Assembly: GCA_015065975.1 (NCBI GenBank)
Contig: SVPG01000023.1
Coordinates: 1-33,021 of the forward strand
Reading direction: 5' to 3'
Origin: Oscillospiraceae bacterium
GTDB lineage: Bacteria; Bacillota; Clostridia; Oscillospirales; Acutalibacteraceae
DNA length: 33,021 bases
A program made the position numbers and the translations under genes. The notes beneath the pieces are model-generated. The model did not search any database, had not been told where the DNA came from, and worked only from the letters and a program-made list of their open reading frames with translations. Position 1 is the first letter of the stretch, and the number at the start of each line of letters is the position of its first letter. Positions 1 through 7,938 of this stretch are shown piece after piece.

Positions 1-610
1 TGTTTATAATATCCTTAGCAAGGTTGGTTCGCCTATCGACCATCGTGAAGAGTATACCGTCAATATTCAGACTCGGATTCACCTGTCTTCTCACTTTAGC
101 GACCGTCCCCAACAGAAGATCAAAACCCTTTGCGGAAAGATACTGTGGCTGTGCAGGAATGATAACACTGTCAGCAGCAGACAAAGCGTTTACTGTCATC
201 ATGCCAAGTGACGGAGTACAATCAAGGAGCACATAATCGTACTTATCCTTAACTCGATCAACATACTCCTTCAGAACACGCTCACGGCTCATGAGGCTTG
301 TTAGTTGAAGTTCCATTCCTGACAATTCGATATTTGCAGGAATAAAGTCCACACCTTCCTCATGACTATGGATACCGTATTCATCGTGCATAGGTTGTTC
401 TGTTATGACATTGCCCATGATTTCAGAAAGAGAAACATCAAGACTATCAGGCTGTTCGATTCCAAGGGCGATACTCATGCTGCCCTGAGAATCGCAGTCT
501 ATAAGAAGAACCTTCTTTCCTTCTTTAGCCAGTGCTACACCGAGACTTACTGCTGTTGTGGTTTTGCCGACACCGCCTTTTTGATTTGAAATTGCGATTA
601 CTTTGGACAT
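1..610 (-). CDS. parA: ParA/Soj-family partition ATPase, 3' end outside the window
   Basis: Reading leftwards from the ATG at 610, 203 codons are open to the window edge, so the C-terminal part (roughly 50-70 residues of a usual ParA) is missing. Visible motifs are the deviant Walker A with KGGVGKTTT at about residues 11-19, Walker A' as LLIDCDSQG at about 35-43, and a Walker B-like LLDCTPSLG at about 128-136. These ATPases bind DNA non-specifically when ATP-bound and, with a ParB partner, move plasmids, chromosome origins or integrated elements; parB would be expected next, beyond the left edge. A strong GGAGGT site (619-624) supports the start. Codons such as CTA, CGA and AGG are used more than in the neighbours, and the N-terminus resembles ParA proteins of conjugative elements, so a mobile-element origin is plausible but not shown. 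Confidence 0.93.
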   Translation of the reverse strand, partial: MSKVIAISNQKGGVGKTTTAVSLGVALAKEGKKVLLIDCDSQGSMSIALGIEQPDSLDVSLSEIMGNVITEQPMHDEYGIHSHEEGVDFIPANIELSGMELQLTSLMSRERVLKEYVDRVKDKYDYVLLDCTPSLGMMTVNALSAADSVIIPAQPQYLSAKGFDLLLGTVAKVRRQVNPSLNIDGILFTMVDRRTNLAKDIIN

Positions 611-700
611 TTCAATTCACCTCCATTTCTTTTATTTTTTGCTGAATATGTAAATTAAGTAGTTTCAATAGTTGTTTTAGCTTTTCCAAAACAAGGCAAC

Positions 701-729
701 AAAAAAGAGCCACTGTTACCAGTAGCTCT
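701..729 (-). terminator. Intrinsic terminator downstream of the amidase gene
   Basis: Read on the minus strand, AGAGC and CAGT arms pair around the loop at 716-719 with one mismatch (706-715 with 720-729), and six T residues follow (701-706). It lies about 60 bp past the amidase stop and upstream of parA, so it should separate the two transcripts. Confidence 0.75.
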
Positions 730-789
730 AAACAGTTATTCTTCTATTAGACATGTGCTAAAATAAGAGTTCCGTAGTCCATTTTGAGG

Positions 790-2145
790 TTATAAAACAC
801 CAAGGTTTTTTGAGGTCTTTGCAACATCAACCTCGTCGGGAGTGCCCCTCATTGCGAAGGTGAAGGTGAGCTCGGTCGGAGCGGTCACACCGTCGGGCGC
901 GATATAGCAGAATCGCAGCACACCGAAGTTTGCGTCCTCGACGACGGTCAGTCCGTGCGGAAGGTCGGGACAGGAGACGAAATCGAAAAGAGCGGGGTTA
1001 TAATCGACCGTGCCGACAAAGGAGGAGAGATTCTGCCAGTCGCCTATCTGCACCCAGAGCATCATGGTGTCGCCCGCCGAAAATTTCAGAGCGTCGGTGC
1101 GCGGCTGGTTTGCCGTCTTTTCGCCCGAGGGCTTGACGGGGGGTGCCATCTGTTTTCGTACGAGGTTTGCAAGGGAGAGCAGGTCGCCCGCGCCGATGAG
1201 ACCGTCGCCGTCCATATCGGCGTTGTCGTACCCCGTGAGGACGGGTGCATCGCGTGAGCAGAGCACAGCCGATACAGCCGCATCGATGTCGGTCGAGCTT
1301 ATGACTCCGTCGAGGTTTACATCTCCGCAGGCGGCAGGTCGCTGAGTCAGACCTTCGCCGTAGCTGACGCCGAAAAAGGCGCAGATGGCGCGCGCCTCAG
1401 CCTTTGCCGTTGCATAGATTTTCTCGTCGGTGTCGATAAATTCGCGGTCGATGTCGTTGAGAAAACCGTGCTCGAGCAGCATCGACGGGATTCCGAGGTC
1501 GTCCGACATTCTGAGCACGCCGTAATAATCGTAGGGGCTGCCCTCCTCGTCGACAAAGCCCGCCTGCGACATACGGTAAAAGACTCCGCGCCGTCTCATT
1601 CCGACGCTTCCAAGCTCGGAGAGGATCATCTCGGCAAGCTTACGTGCCGATTTTGCGCTGGTCGTGCCGCGTCCGCTGACGTATATCTCAGCGCCGCTGT
1701 AACCGGGATAGTTTGCGTTGTGATGCATCGATATGAACAGGTCGGCGTTGCAGCTCCTCGCGTATCTCACGCGCTCCTCGAGCGACATCGTGTCGTTTTC
1801 CGCGAGCACGTCATGGGTCAGAACGACCTTTATGCCGCTTCGCTCAAGAAGCTGAGCAAGACGCTTTGCGAGGGTGAGGTTGATGTCACATTCGACAAGC
1901 TCGCCGTCGAGCGAAACGGCGCCGCATTCGGCACCGCCGTGACCCGGGTCGAGCACGACCACTATCACCCCGTCGTCATTCCACGAGGAATCGACGCTGT
2001 ATGAGGGCGGCGCGAACATATTCGTTATCGAAGATGAGGCCTGCGAGAGGACATTGCCTATCTGCTGCGGAAAGGCGAAATAAAGCCCCGCAAAGATGAG
2101 CAGCAGGACAAAAATAATTATCAGGAATTTTTTCAAGCGGATCAT
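790..2145 (-). CDS. Membrane-anchored/secreted N-acetylmuramoyl-L-alanine amidase with dockerin repeats and a cohesin-like C-terminus
   Basis: The protein has 451 residues. An N-terminal hydrophobic segment (about 7-25) acts as signal or anchor. An Amidase_3 domain follows at about 61-258, with the zinc and catalytic residues visible: LDPGHGG (His69), Glu85, SMHHNA (His141) and LLEHGF (Glu225). Such enzymes cleave the amide between muramic acid and the stem peptide. Two Ca-binding dockerin-type repeats follow, GDVNLDG near 274 and ADMDGDG near 309. From about 355 the sequence looks like a cohesin-fold domain but stops after about 95 residues, shorter than a usual cohesin of about 140. The ATG at 2145 directly abuts AAGGATGATC; a TTG at 2136 has better ribosome-site spacing and would remove three residues. 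Role inferred: cell-wall remodelling, perhaps tethered through calcium-dependent modules. Confidence 0.88.
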   Translation of the reverse strand: MIRLKKFLIIIFVLLLIFAGLYFAFPQQIGNVLSQASSSITNMFAPPSYSVDSSWNDDGVIVVVLDPGHGGAECGAVSLDGELVECDINLTLAKRLAQLLERSGIKVVLTHDVLAENDTMSLEERVRYARSCNADLFISMHHNANYPGYSGAEIYVSGRGTTSAKSARKLAEMILSELGSVGMRRRGVFYRMSQAGFVDEEGSPYDYYGVLRMSDDLGIPSMLLEHGFLNDIDREFIDTDEKIYATAKAEARAICAFFGVSYGEGLTQRPAACGDVNLDGVISSTDIDAAVSAVLCSRDAPVLTGYDNADMDGDGLIGAGDLLSLANLVRKQMAPPVKPSGEKTANQPRTDALKFSAGDTMMLWVQIGDWQNLSSFVGTVDYNPALFDFVSCPDLPHGLTVVEDANFGVLRFCYIAPDGVTAPTELTFTFAMRGTPDEVDVAKTSKNLGVL

Positions 2146-2227
2146 CCTTCGTCAGATAAAACTGAGTAGTGTTTCCATTATATAATATTATAAAAGAAAA
2201 ATTGTGGATTATTTTAAAATTTTGTGT

Positions 2228-2255
2228 TTTACATTGCGGACAATCGTGATATAAT
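2228..2255 (+). promoter_or_regulatory. Promoter of mscL
   Basis: TTTACA at 2228-2233 and a perfect TATAAT at 2250-2255 are 16 bp apart. The expected start point lies about 25 bp upstream of the ribosome site at 2277-2280. Confidence 0.7.
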
Positions 2256-2289
2256 CAGCTTGAATCAATTATACGGAGGAGATAAACAA

Positions 2290-2835
2290 ATGAAAAAGTT
2301 TTTCCAGGAATTCAAAGAGTTCGCACTCAAGGGCAACGTGCTCGATCTTGCTGTCGCTGTTATCATCGGCGGCGCTTTCCAGAACATCATCAACTCGGTC
2401 GTCAAGGATCTCATCATGCCGGTCATCAACTGGATCTTCGGCGGTATTGATTTCTCCAACCGCTACATAGTTCTTGCCGACAAGTCCAAGGTCGTCACCG
2501 AGGCTGTCCCCGAGGTTCTCAGCGGCACCGACGTTATCGCAGAGGCTGTTCCCGCTGTCACAGTCGGCGACCTCACCACACTTGCTGACCTCGAGGCAAA
2601 CGGCATCGGCGTTTTCAAGTACGGCTCCTTCATCACAGCAGTCATCAACTTCGTTCTCATGGCTCTCGTTATTTTCCTTCTCGTCAAGGGCATCAACAAG
2701 CTCGGTTCTATCCGCAAGAAGGAAGAGGTCGTCGAGGAGCCCGCTCCCACAACAAAGGAGTGCCCCTTCTGCAAGAGCGAGATCGCTATCGAGGCTACCC
2801 GCTGCCCGCATTGCACAAGCCAGCTCGATAACTGA
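2290..2835 (+). CDS. mscL: Large-conductance mechanosensitive channel MscL with a C-terminal zinc ribbon
   Basis: This 181-residue protein opens under membrane tension to release solutes during hypo-osmotic shock. The N-terminal amphipathic helix and first membrane helix are clear ([20 protein letters not shown], about 8-27), and the second helix lies at about 113-133. The loop between them (about 52-110) is longer than in the E. coli protein (136 residues in total) and contains two similar stretches, VVTEAVPEV and VIAEAVPAV. The C-terminus has CPFC and CPHC (Cys158, 161, 172, 175), a rubredoxin-like zinc-ribbon tail that I recall in clostridial MscL relatives. The ATG at 2290 is chosen because GGAGGA stands 10 bases before it; an upstream in-frame start at 2224 would lie inside the promoter. 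Confidence 0.95.
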   Translation: MKKFFQEFKEFALKGNVLDLAVAVIIGGAFQNIINSVVKDLIMPVINWIFGGIDFSNRYIVLADKSKVVTEAVPEVLSGTDVIAEAVPAVTVGDLTTLADLEANGIGVFKYGSFITAVINFVLMALVIFLLVKGINKLGSIRKKEEVVEEPAPTTKECPFCKSEIAIEATRCPHCTSQLDN

Positions 2836-2854
2836 GTTATCTTGATAAGTAATA

Positions 2855-3289
2855 TTGAATAACAAACAGAAAAACGAATATTTCCTTTCCACCCGTCTTG
2901 GCGCAGTGCTGTTTCTGGCAGCCGTTCCTATCGCTGCGGCGGGTGGAATGGTTCTGTTTCCGATATATGCAGGGGTGATGCGGCGTCTGCCCTTCTCCTG
3001 TTTTCTCGCCGATGTGGTCGGGATAAACTGTCCCCTGTGCGGCGGTACGCGCTGTTTCTTCTCGCTCCTTTCGGGCGATATCGCAAAGGCGTTCTATTAT
3101 AACCCGCTCGCAATAATCGGTGCAGTGCTCTTTGCGGCGCTCTATATTTGGGTGCTCGTAAACTGCCTCAGACGGGAATACAGACCCTGTCTAAAAATGA
3201 GCGACAGACGCATCATTATAATCTGCTGTGTTTTGCTGGCATTTTTCGTTATAAGAAATCTGCCCTTTTACAGAGCGGTTTTCTTTTAA
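2855..3289 (+). CDS. DUF2752 family membrane protein
   Basis: The protein is about 144 residues with three predicted membrane segments. The family signature is present: CPLCGGTR at about 54-61, then a LLSGD stretch and AFYYNPLA. DUF2752 proteins are small membrane proteins of unknown function. The start is uncertain. TTG at 2855 gives the longest reading frame but has no convincing ribosome site. It lies 20 bp after the mscL stop, where a GATAAC/GTTATC hairpin (2827-2841) has the mscL stop codon as its loop, so translation may be coupled. The next gene follows within 30 bp, suggesting one transcript from mscL through the cyclophilins. Confidence 0.8.
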   Translation: MNNKQKNEYFLSTRLGAVLFLAAVPIAAAGGMVLFPIYAGVMRRLPFSCFLADVVGINCPLCGGTRCFFSLLSGDIAKAFYYNPLAIIGAVLFAALYIWVLVNCLRREYRPCLKMSDRRIIIICCVLLAFFVIRNLPFYRAVFF

Positions 3290-3315
3290 GTCAATGAGAA
3301 AGGATTTTGTGCAAA

Positions 3316-4236
3316 ATGGGAAACAACAAATATAAAAAGCGCAAAAAGTCGGGCAAGGAAAAGCCCGTGAGGGAAAAGACCCGTCAGGAAAAGGTAAGGG
3401 AATTTCTCAACGAATATATATGGATCATAACCATCGTGATCAGCGCGATAATCGTCGGTCTGATAGTTTTCAGCGCGACCACCTGCGGCGATGCCTGCAA
3501 CAGCCGTTATGACAGCTGCACGGCAGCCTGCGATTCCGTTACCGACGGATGCACTCCCGCAAAGGACAGCACCATGCCCGCCGCGGCTGACGGCGAGCAG
3601 CTCGCAATGCCCGCCGAGGGCGAGGAGATCGTTGTCATTCAGACATCGATGGGAACTATCAAGCTCCGCCTCTTCCCCGATGCAGCTCCCGCAACCTGTC
3701 AGAATTTCAAGAACCTCATATACGAAGGGTATTATAACGGTATAACATTCCACAGAGTTATGAATGATTTCATGATTCAGGGCGGTGATCCTGAGGGAAC
3801 AGGCTTCGGAGGCGAGGCTCACGGCGGCGGAACCATCATCGACGAGTTCTCGAGAAACCTCTTCAATATCCGCGGCGCTCTCGCAATGGCAAACACGGGC
3901 GAGGCAAATTCCGGCGGCAGCCAGTTCTTCATCGTTCAGGCCAACACCTGCCAGTACACCGCAGGCACGCTCAGCTCGGCAGGCTATCCCGAGTGGGCGG
4001 TCGAGGCTTACACACAGTACGGCGGCACACCCCATCTCGACGGCGAATACAACGCTCAGATATATCCCGGCTATCTCGGACACACCGTATTCGGTCAGGT
4101 CTTTGAGGGAATGGACGTTGTCGACGCCATCGCAGCAGTTGCGACCGATCAGAATGCAAAGCCGCTTCAGGACGTTATGATCGAGAGAATATATCTCACA
4201 ACATACGCTTCGGCATCAGGCAATGCCGCACAGTAA
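3316..4236 (+). CDS. Membrane-anchored cyclophilin-type peptidyl-prolyl isomerase with a Cys-rich stalk
   Basis: The 306-residue protein has a basic N-terminus, one transmembrane helix (about 33-54) and a stalk with five Cys between about 57 and 78 plus one just before it. A cyclophilin domain then runs from about 105 to the end. Cyclophilin signatures are clear: FHRVMNDFMIQGGDPEG, GALAMANTG, GSQFFIVQ and GHTVFGQV. The domain catalyses cis-trans isomerisation of prolyl bonds; the orientation places it outside the cell, where it could help fold secreted proteins. The ATG at 3316 is preferred to the TTG at 3307 because AGAAAGGA (3297-3304) is properly spaced only for the ATG. The following gene encodes a close, soluble paralogue. 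Confidence 0.93.
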   Translation: MGNNKYKKRKKSGKEKPVREKTRQEKVREFLNEYIWIITIVISAIIVGLIVFSATTCGDACNSRYDSCTAACDSVTDGCTPAKDSTMPAAADGEQLAMPAEGEEIVVIQTSMGTIKLRLFPDAAPATCQNFKNLIYEGYYNGITFHRVMNDFMIQGGDPEGTGFGGEAHGGGTIIDEFSRNLFNIRGALAMANTGEANSGGSQFFIVQANTCQYTAGTLSSAGYPEWAVEAYTQYGGTPHLDGEYNAQIYPGYLGHTVFGQVFEGMDVVDAIAAVATDQNAKPLQDVMIERIYLTTYASASGNAAQ

Positions 4237-4254
4237 AGAAAGGAAGACAAGGTT

Positions 4255-4896
4255 ATGGCAGAATTCAAACTTTTACCCGATTATGAACAGATTCACAAGC
4301 CCAAGTCGGGCGATATCATCGCAGTTTTCGAGACCACCATGGGCGACATCAAGGTCCGCCTTTTCCCCGAGCAGTGTCCCGTCACCTGCGAGAGCTTCAT
4401 AGGTCTTGCACAGAAGCATTATTACAACGGTCTCAATTTCCACAGAGTCATCGACGGATTCATGATCCAGGGCGGCGACCCCGAGGGCGACGGCACAGGC
4501 GGTCACAGCCTCTGGGGCGGCAACATCGAGGACGAGTTCTCGAGAAACCTCTTCAATTTCCGCGGCGCACTCTCCATGGCAAACACAGGCCGTCCCGCAA
4601 CAAACGGCTCGCAGTTCTTCATCGTACAGTGCAACGACTGCAACAGCAACGCTGCGGCACTCGAGGCAAAGGGTTGGCCGAAATGGGCGGCTGAGACTTA
4701 CAGCCGTATCGGCGGCACCCCCACACTCGACGGCGGCTTCTCCCACGTCACAAACTATCTCGGACACACCGTATTCGGTCAGGTCTATAAGGGAATGGAC
4801 GTTGTCGACGCTATCGCCGCTGTAAGAACAGGCGCAGGCGACCGCCCCGTTGAGGACGTCATCATGAAGAAGGTCTGGTGCGGCAAGGTCCAGTAA
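4255..4896 (+). CDS. Cytosolic cyclophilin-type peptidyl-prolyl isomerase
   Basis: This 213-residue protein has no signal or membrane segment. The whole length is cyclophilin: FHRVIDGFMIQGGDPEG at about 61-77, GALSMANTG, GSQFFIVQ and YLGHTVFGQV. It catalyses prolyl cis-trans isomerisation, probably in cytosolic folding. Shared insert features with the upstream protein (a WPKWAAETY stretch matching PEWAVEAY, and GGTPTLDGG matching GGTPHLDGE) show that the two genes are tandem duplicates, one of which gained or lost the membrane anchor. The ATG at 4255 is preceded by AGGAAG. A strong terminator lies 20 bp after the stop. Confidence 0.95.
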   Translation: MAEFKLLPDYEQIHKPKSGDIIAVFETTMGDIKVRLFPEQCPVTCESFIGLAQKHYYNGLNFHRVIDGFMIQGGDPEGDGTGGHSLWGGNIEDEFSRNLFNFRGALSMANTGRPATNGSQFFIVQCNDCNSNAAALEAKGWPKWAAETYSRIGGTPTLDGGFSHVTNYLGHTVFGQVYKGMDVVDAIAAVRTGAGDRPVEDVIMKKVWCGKVQ

Positions 4897-4911
4897 AATT
4901 CATAAACAAAC

Positions 4912-4950
4912 AAAAACGGAGACGCTTTATTTCAAGGCGTCTCCGTTTTA
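4912..4950. terminator. Bidirectional intrinsic terminator
   Basis: ACGGAGACGC (4916-4925) pairs with GCGTCTCCGT (4937-4946). A runs precede it and T runs follow it, so it can stop the cyclophilin transcript rightwards and the YcxB-like transcript leftwards. Confidence 0.88.
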
Positions 4951-6462
4951 TTATATTCTGTGTATTGTGGAAGCTATCTCCATACCCTGAGCGAAGAGCT
5001 GAAGCTCGCCGCTCGGATGCTGGCGTGCAATGTAAACGACCGAATCGACCACGGCGGTCAGCTCGTAAGGGCCTTCTATAAGCTCCTTTTGACGGGCAAA
5101 AACAGTGCCGTCGATTATAAGCTCAGTGGCGTTGAATTTGCGGCGTATGCAGATATCGGTGTTTCTGTAACGGGCGGTGAGGATATTTTTTCCCGTCAGA
5201 TCGTCTCTGCGCAGAGGCTGAGTTTCGGGAATATCCTGTGCGGATTCTTCCAGATCGGAAAACGGGTCCACGAGACCTTCGCGTGCCGCACTGATACGGT
5301 CCTCGAGCAGACGGACAAATTCATCGGCGTCGTCAAGCGCTCTTACGGGAACGGCGAAAAATGCACGCGGTACGCTGCCCGGTTTGCCCCAGAGGTTATG
5401 CTTGATTACCACAAACCCGTCGGTACGAATAACCTCCGTCAGCCAGTTGTACATAACAAGCGTATCGTCACCCATCACGCGCACACAGGCAAGATCGTCA
5501 TAAAGTGCGATGTGTGAACCGTATTGAGCTTCGGCTCTGACATATTTTTTCTGCAGATGTGATATCGAGCTGACAGAACCGTAATATGCCGCCCATACTA
5601 TCAGAGCCGTAACTGCGGTCATGGCCGCGGCGTATATATAACTCTCGGTGTCGCCGATCGTTGCCACCATCACCGCAATAAAAAAGCAGAGAGCAGCTGT
5701 TATACCGCCGCACAGCAAGCCTGTGATGACGGTCTTTTTTGCTGAGAGATAACACAGTTTTCCGCCCGATGCCGCTTTTTCCTCCTGTTCGGTCAGCGTG
5801 TATTGCGCGCTGAAAAGCAGATTGCGGCTGCCGGGATCAAAGAGCTCTTCGGGTTCGGGCTCGCTCTGTGCCGTTTCGGCAGCACGGAGCTTTTCGATGC
5901 AGGTGAAATGTCCGCCGCCCGATTTGATTCGCGATATGATCTCCTGAGCGGATTTCTGTGAAAGAAAGCGCGACGGTATAAAGACCACCGATCGGCTTTC
6001 GTAATTTCTGTTTTCGAGATAAAGTCCGTCGCTGTATTCAACGCATCTGTCGAGCGAGCGGTAGGTTACGGGCTCGTCCCACGCAGTGCCTCGGAGGAAG
6101 ACTGCGTTTCTGCCGAAATAACAGCTTCTGACAACAGGAGTGTATGCCGCCTTGCTGCCTTTCGCAGCATTTTCGTAATATTCACGCTTTTGCCTGCGCG
6201 TGCGGTAAATATCGGAAATTGATACCAGCAGGTAAGGAGCGAATATCATAAAAAACAGCACAAGAGCGATAAAAAGCCGCCATTCCTTTGCAAAAAAGCA
6301 GCATACCGCACCTGCGGCGGAGGCAAGCACCTCGCAAATCCGGGGAATGAGTCGGAGCCACGGATTTCTCTCCCCGTCGCGAGTGGAATATATCTCAAGA
6401 GAGCGAAGATAATCTTCGTATTCGTGACGGAATGTTATGGCGATTCGGTCGTCTTTATACAT
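4951..6462 (-). CDS. Membrane protein with two YcxB-like modules
   Basis: The 503-residue protein shows two similar halves. In each, a pair of hydrophobic helices (about 40-80 and about 245-300) is followed by a soluble segment of the YcxB C-terminal type: a short aromatic-rich strand pattern (YRSLDRCVEYSDGLYLEN; YNWLTEVIRTDGFVVIKHN), then a VFIPSRFL or FFAVPVRAL strand, and an acidic helix ending in LLEDRI or similar. A third small beta-rich segment ends the protein. YcxB-like proteins have no established function. The ATG at 6462 is preceded by AAGGGGG. It lies 28 bp after the DUF5711 gene and shares its transcript; the bidirectional terminator sits directly after the stop. Family assignment is from pattern recognition only. 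Confidence 0.75.
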   Translation of the reverse strand: MYKDDRIAITFRHEYEDYLRSLEIYSTRDGERNPWLRLIPRICEVLASAAGAVCCFFAKEWRLFIALVLFFMIFAPYLLVSISDIYRTRRQKREYYENAAKGSKAAYTPVVRSCYFGRNAVFLRGTAWDEPVTYRSLDRCVEYSDGLYLENRNYESRSVVFIPSRFLSQKSAQEIISRIKSGGGHFTCIEKLRAAETAQSEPEPEELFDPGSRNLLFSAQYTLTEQEEKAASGGKLCYLSAKKTVITGLLCGGITAALCFFIAVMVATIGDTESYIYAAAMTAVTALIVWAAYYGSVSSISHLQKKYVRAEAQYGSHIALYDDLACVRVMGDDTLVMYNWLTEVIRTDGFVVIKHNLWGKPGSVPRAFFAVPVRALDDADEFVRLLEDRISAAREGLVDPFSDLEESAQDIPETQPLRRDDLTGKNILTARYRNTDICIRRKFNATELIIDGTVFARQKELIEGPYELTAVVDSVVYIARQHPSGELQLFAQGMEIASTIHRI

Positions 6463-6490
6463 TGCTGCAAAATCCCCCTTATGCCGTAAA

Positions 6491-7720
6491 TCAGTCGATT
6501 TTGTCTATCTGATAGGTCGATGCGACAAAGGCGCCGTTGCCGAGGGTGATGATATCAAAGTAGCTCTCCCCCACCTCGTTTTCCGAGATGAGCTTTCCGA
6601 TGTCGGAATAGATATACGCCTTCTCACGCGTGAGGACGCTGCAGTGCTGCTGACCTGCCGATATGGCGAGCACATAGCCCGTGACGTTTATCTTGAACCG
6701 CTCATATCCCATCGTATCGCACGAAACGAGGGTGCCGAGCGAGAGGTCGGCGCTCTCGGAGATATAGAGAAGTATGCCCGAATCGTAGCTGATATCGTAC
6801 GAGATGAGCTGCGAGCCGCCGTAGCTTATCTCAGAATGGGAGGTGCCGTTTGAGTCGATTATGAGGGTCTTTGTGCTGCCGACGGCGATGAGCGTGCCGG
6901 GTTTTGTGAACTCGATCGTGATGAACTCGACGTCGGTGAAGGTCAGTCGCGAAACGTCAGCCTTCTCGCCCACCTTCTGGATTATGACGGTGGAAACGGG
7001 TTTGCCGTCCTGAGCGTTGAGTCCGCAGACGGCGATGTACTGACCGTCGGCGGAGAGGGCGACGGAGGTTATGTAGAAATAGTCGCTGTGCCACTTGTGG
7101 ATAATCTCGCCGCTCGACTCCCTTACCTCCATCATCGAAAGCTTTGAGGAGTTGTACGAGGTGAGCGCGTAGCGTCCCGTCCTCGAGACACAGCCGCCCG
7201 TTATGACGTAATCGGTCTTGCCCGAATCGAGCGTTTCGGCAACCGTCTCAAGTCGGTACGATTTGCCGCCGATATCGTATATGAGCGCGTAGCGTCCCGA
7301 CGAGGTGAGTGCGGGCGAGCTCATGTAATGGGCGCGGATATCGACCGTCTTTGACTCGGTGTTGTGAATGGAATAGGAAGTGTCGGTGAGCACGCCGAAG
7401 CCGTTTGCGAGCGGCTTGATGTCGAGCGCGCGGCTGCCGCTTACACTTATCGGGAAACCCTTGCCCCCGCCTATCATCAGCGGTGTGTCCTTCGAGCACT
7501 GAACGATGTTCGTGCAGCTCCAGTCGACACGGTTGCTCCACCACGCTATGAGCAGCAGCACGGCAAGCAGCACGAGAGCTATCTTCACCGTGACCGATAC
7601 GATCTTGCGGCGGCTCTCAAGCGCGGGGTCGACCTTCTTTTTCGAACCGTTTTTGCGTGTGTTTCCTTTTTTGTGGGCGATGTGTCCCGTCGATGCGCCC
7701 GTCGTTCTCTTTTCCGCCAT
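6491..7720 (-). CDS. DUF5711 family membrane-anchored beta-propeller-like protein
   Basis: The 409-residue protein has a Lys/Arg-rich cytoplasmic tail, one transmembrane helix (about 46-62) and a long extracellular beta-rich domain. The domain contains repeated WD40/quinoprotein-like blades: ALTSSGRYALIYD, CVSRTGRYALTSYN and ALSADGQYIAVCG each show the small-x-x-G-x-Y/R pattern, with hydrophobic strands between them. This matches DUF5711, a family of unknown function that I know mainly from Ruminococcaceae-like Firmicutes. The start at 7720 has AAAGGGACGG upstream. It is the first gene of a two-gene unit with the YcxB-like protein. Confidence 0.82.
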   Translation of the reverse strand: MAEKRTTGASTGHIAHKKGNTRKNGSKKKVDPALESRRKIVSVTVKIALVLLAVLLLIAWWSNRVDWSCTNIVQCSKDTPLMIGGGKGFPISVSGSRALDIKPLANGFGVLTDTSYSIHNTESKTVDIRAHYMSSPALTSSGRYALIYDIGGKSYRLETVAETLDSGKTDYVITGGCVSRTGRYALTSYNSSKLSMMEVRESSGEIIHKWHSDYFYITSVALSADGQYIAVCGLNAQDGKPVSTVIIQKVGEKADVSRLTFTDVEFITIEFTKPGTLIAVGSTKTLIIDSNGTSHSEISYGGSQLISYDISYDSGILLYISESADLSLGTLVSCDTMGYERFKINVTGYVLAISAGQQHCSVLTREKAYIYSDIGKLISENEVGESYFDIITLGNGAFVASTYQIDKID

Positions 7721-7775
7721 TTTTATACCGTCCCTTTCAAAAAATAAACCAAGATTAAATTTGCGAAAAATTCAT

Positions 7776-7803
7776 TTGCATTTATACAATGTAATGTTAT
7801 AAT
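7776..7803 (+). promoter_or_regulatory. Putative promoter for the 7939-11091 gene unit
   Basis: TTGCAT (7776-7781) and a perfect TATAAT (7798-7803) are 16 bp apart, pointing towards the gene at 7939 and leaving a leader of about 130 nt. The -10 element lies inside one arm of a 12-bp inverted repeat (7792-7834). Confidence 0.5.
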
Positions 7804-7834
7804 CATTTAATAAGTGTTAATTATTATAACATTA
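7792..7834. repeat. Perfect 12-bp inverted repeat in the divergent intergenic region
   Basis: TAATGTTATAAT (7792-7803) and ATTATAACATTA (7823-7834) are exact reverse complements separated by 19 bp. Each arm holds a TATAAT hexamer, facing each other on opposite strands, between the divergent DUF5711 gene and the 7939 gene. It may be an operator, a pair of opposed -10 elements, or chance in AT-rich DNA. Confidence 0.6.
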
Positions 7835-7938
7835 TTGAAGCAGGATTAAAAGACTTTATTTACCTTGTACACACATAAAGATAACAGAAAATAAAGTGCA
7901 TATACTGTAAATATTCGACAAGAATCAGGTGAAATATT

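Noticed and set aside
701-735. Sequence on the minus strand (GTTTAGAGCTACTG...) resembling a Cas9-type CRISPR repeat start
   Set aside because: It occurs once, no spacers or cas genes are present, and the hairpin plus T run explains it as a terminator.
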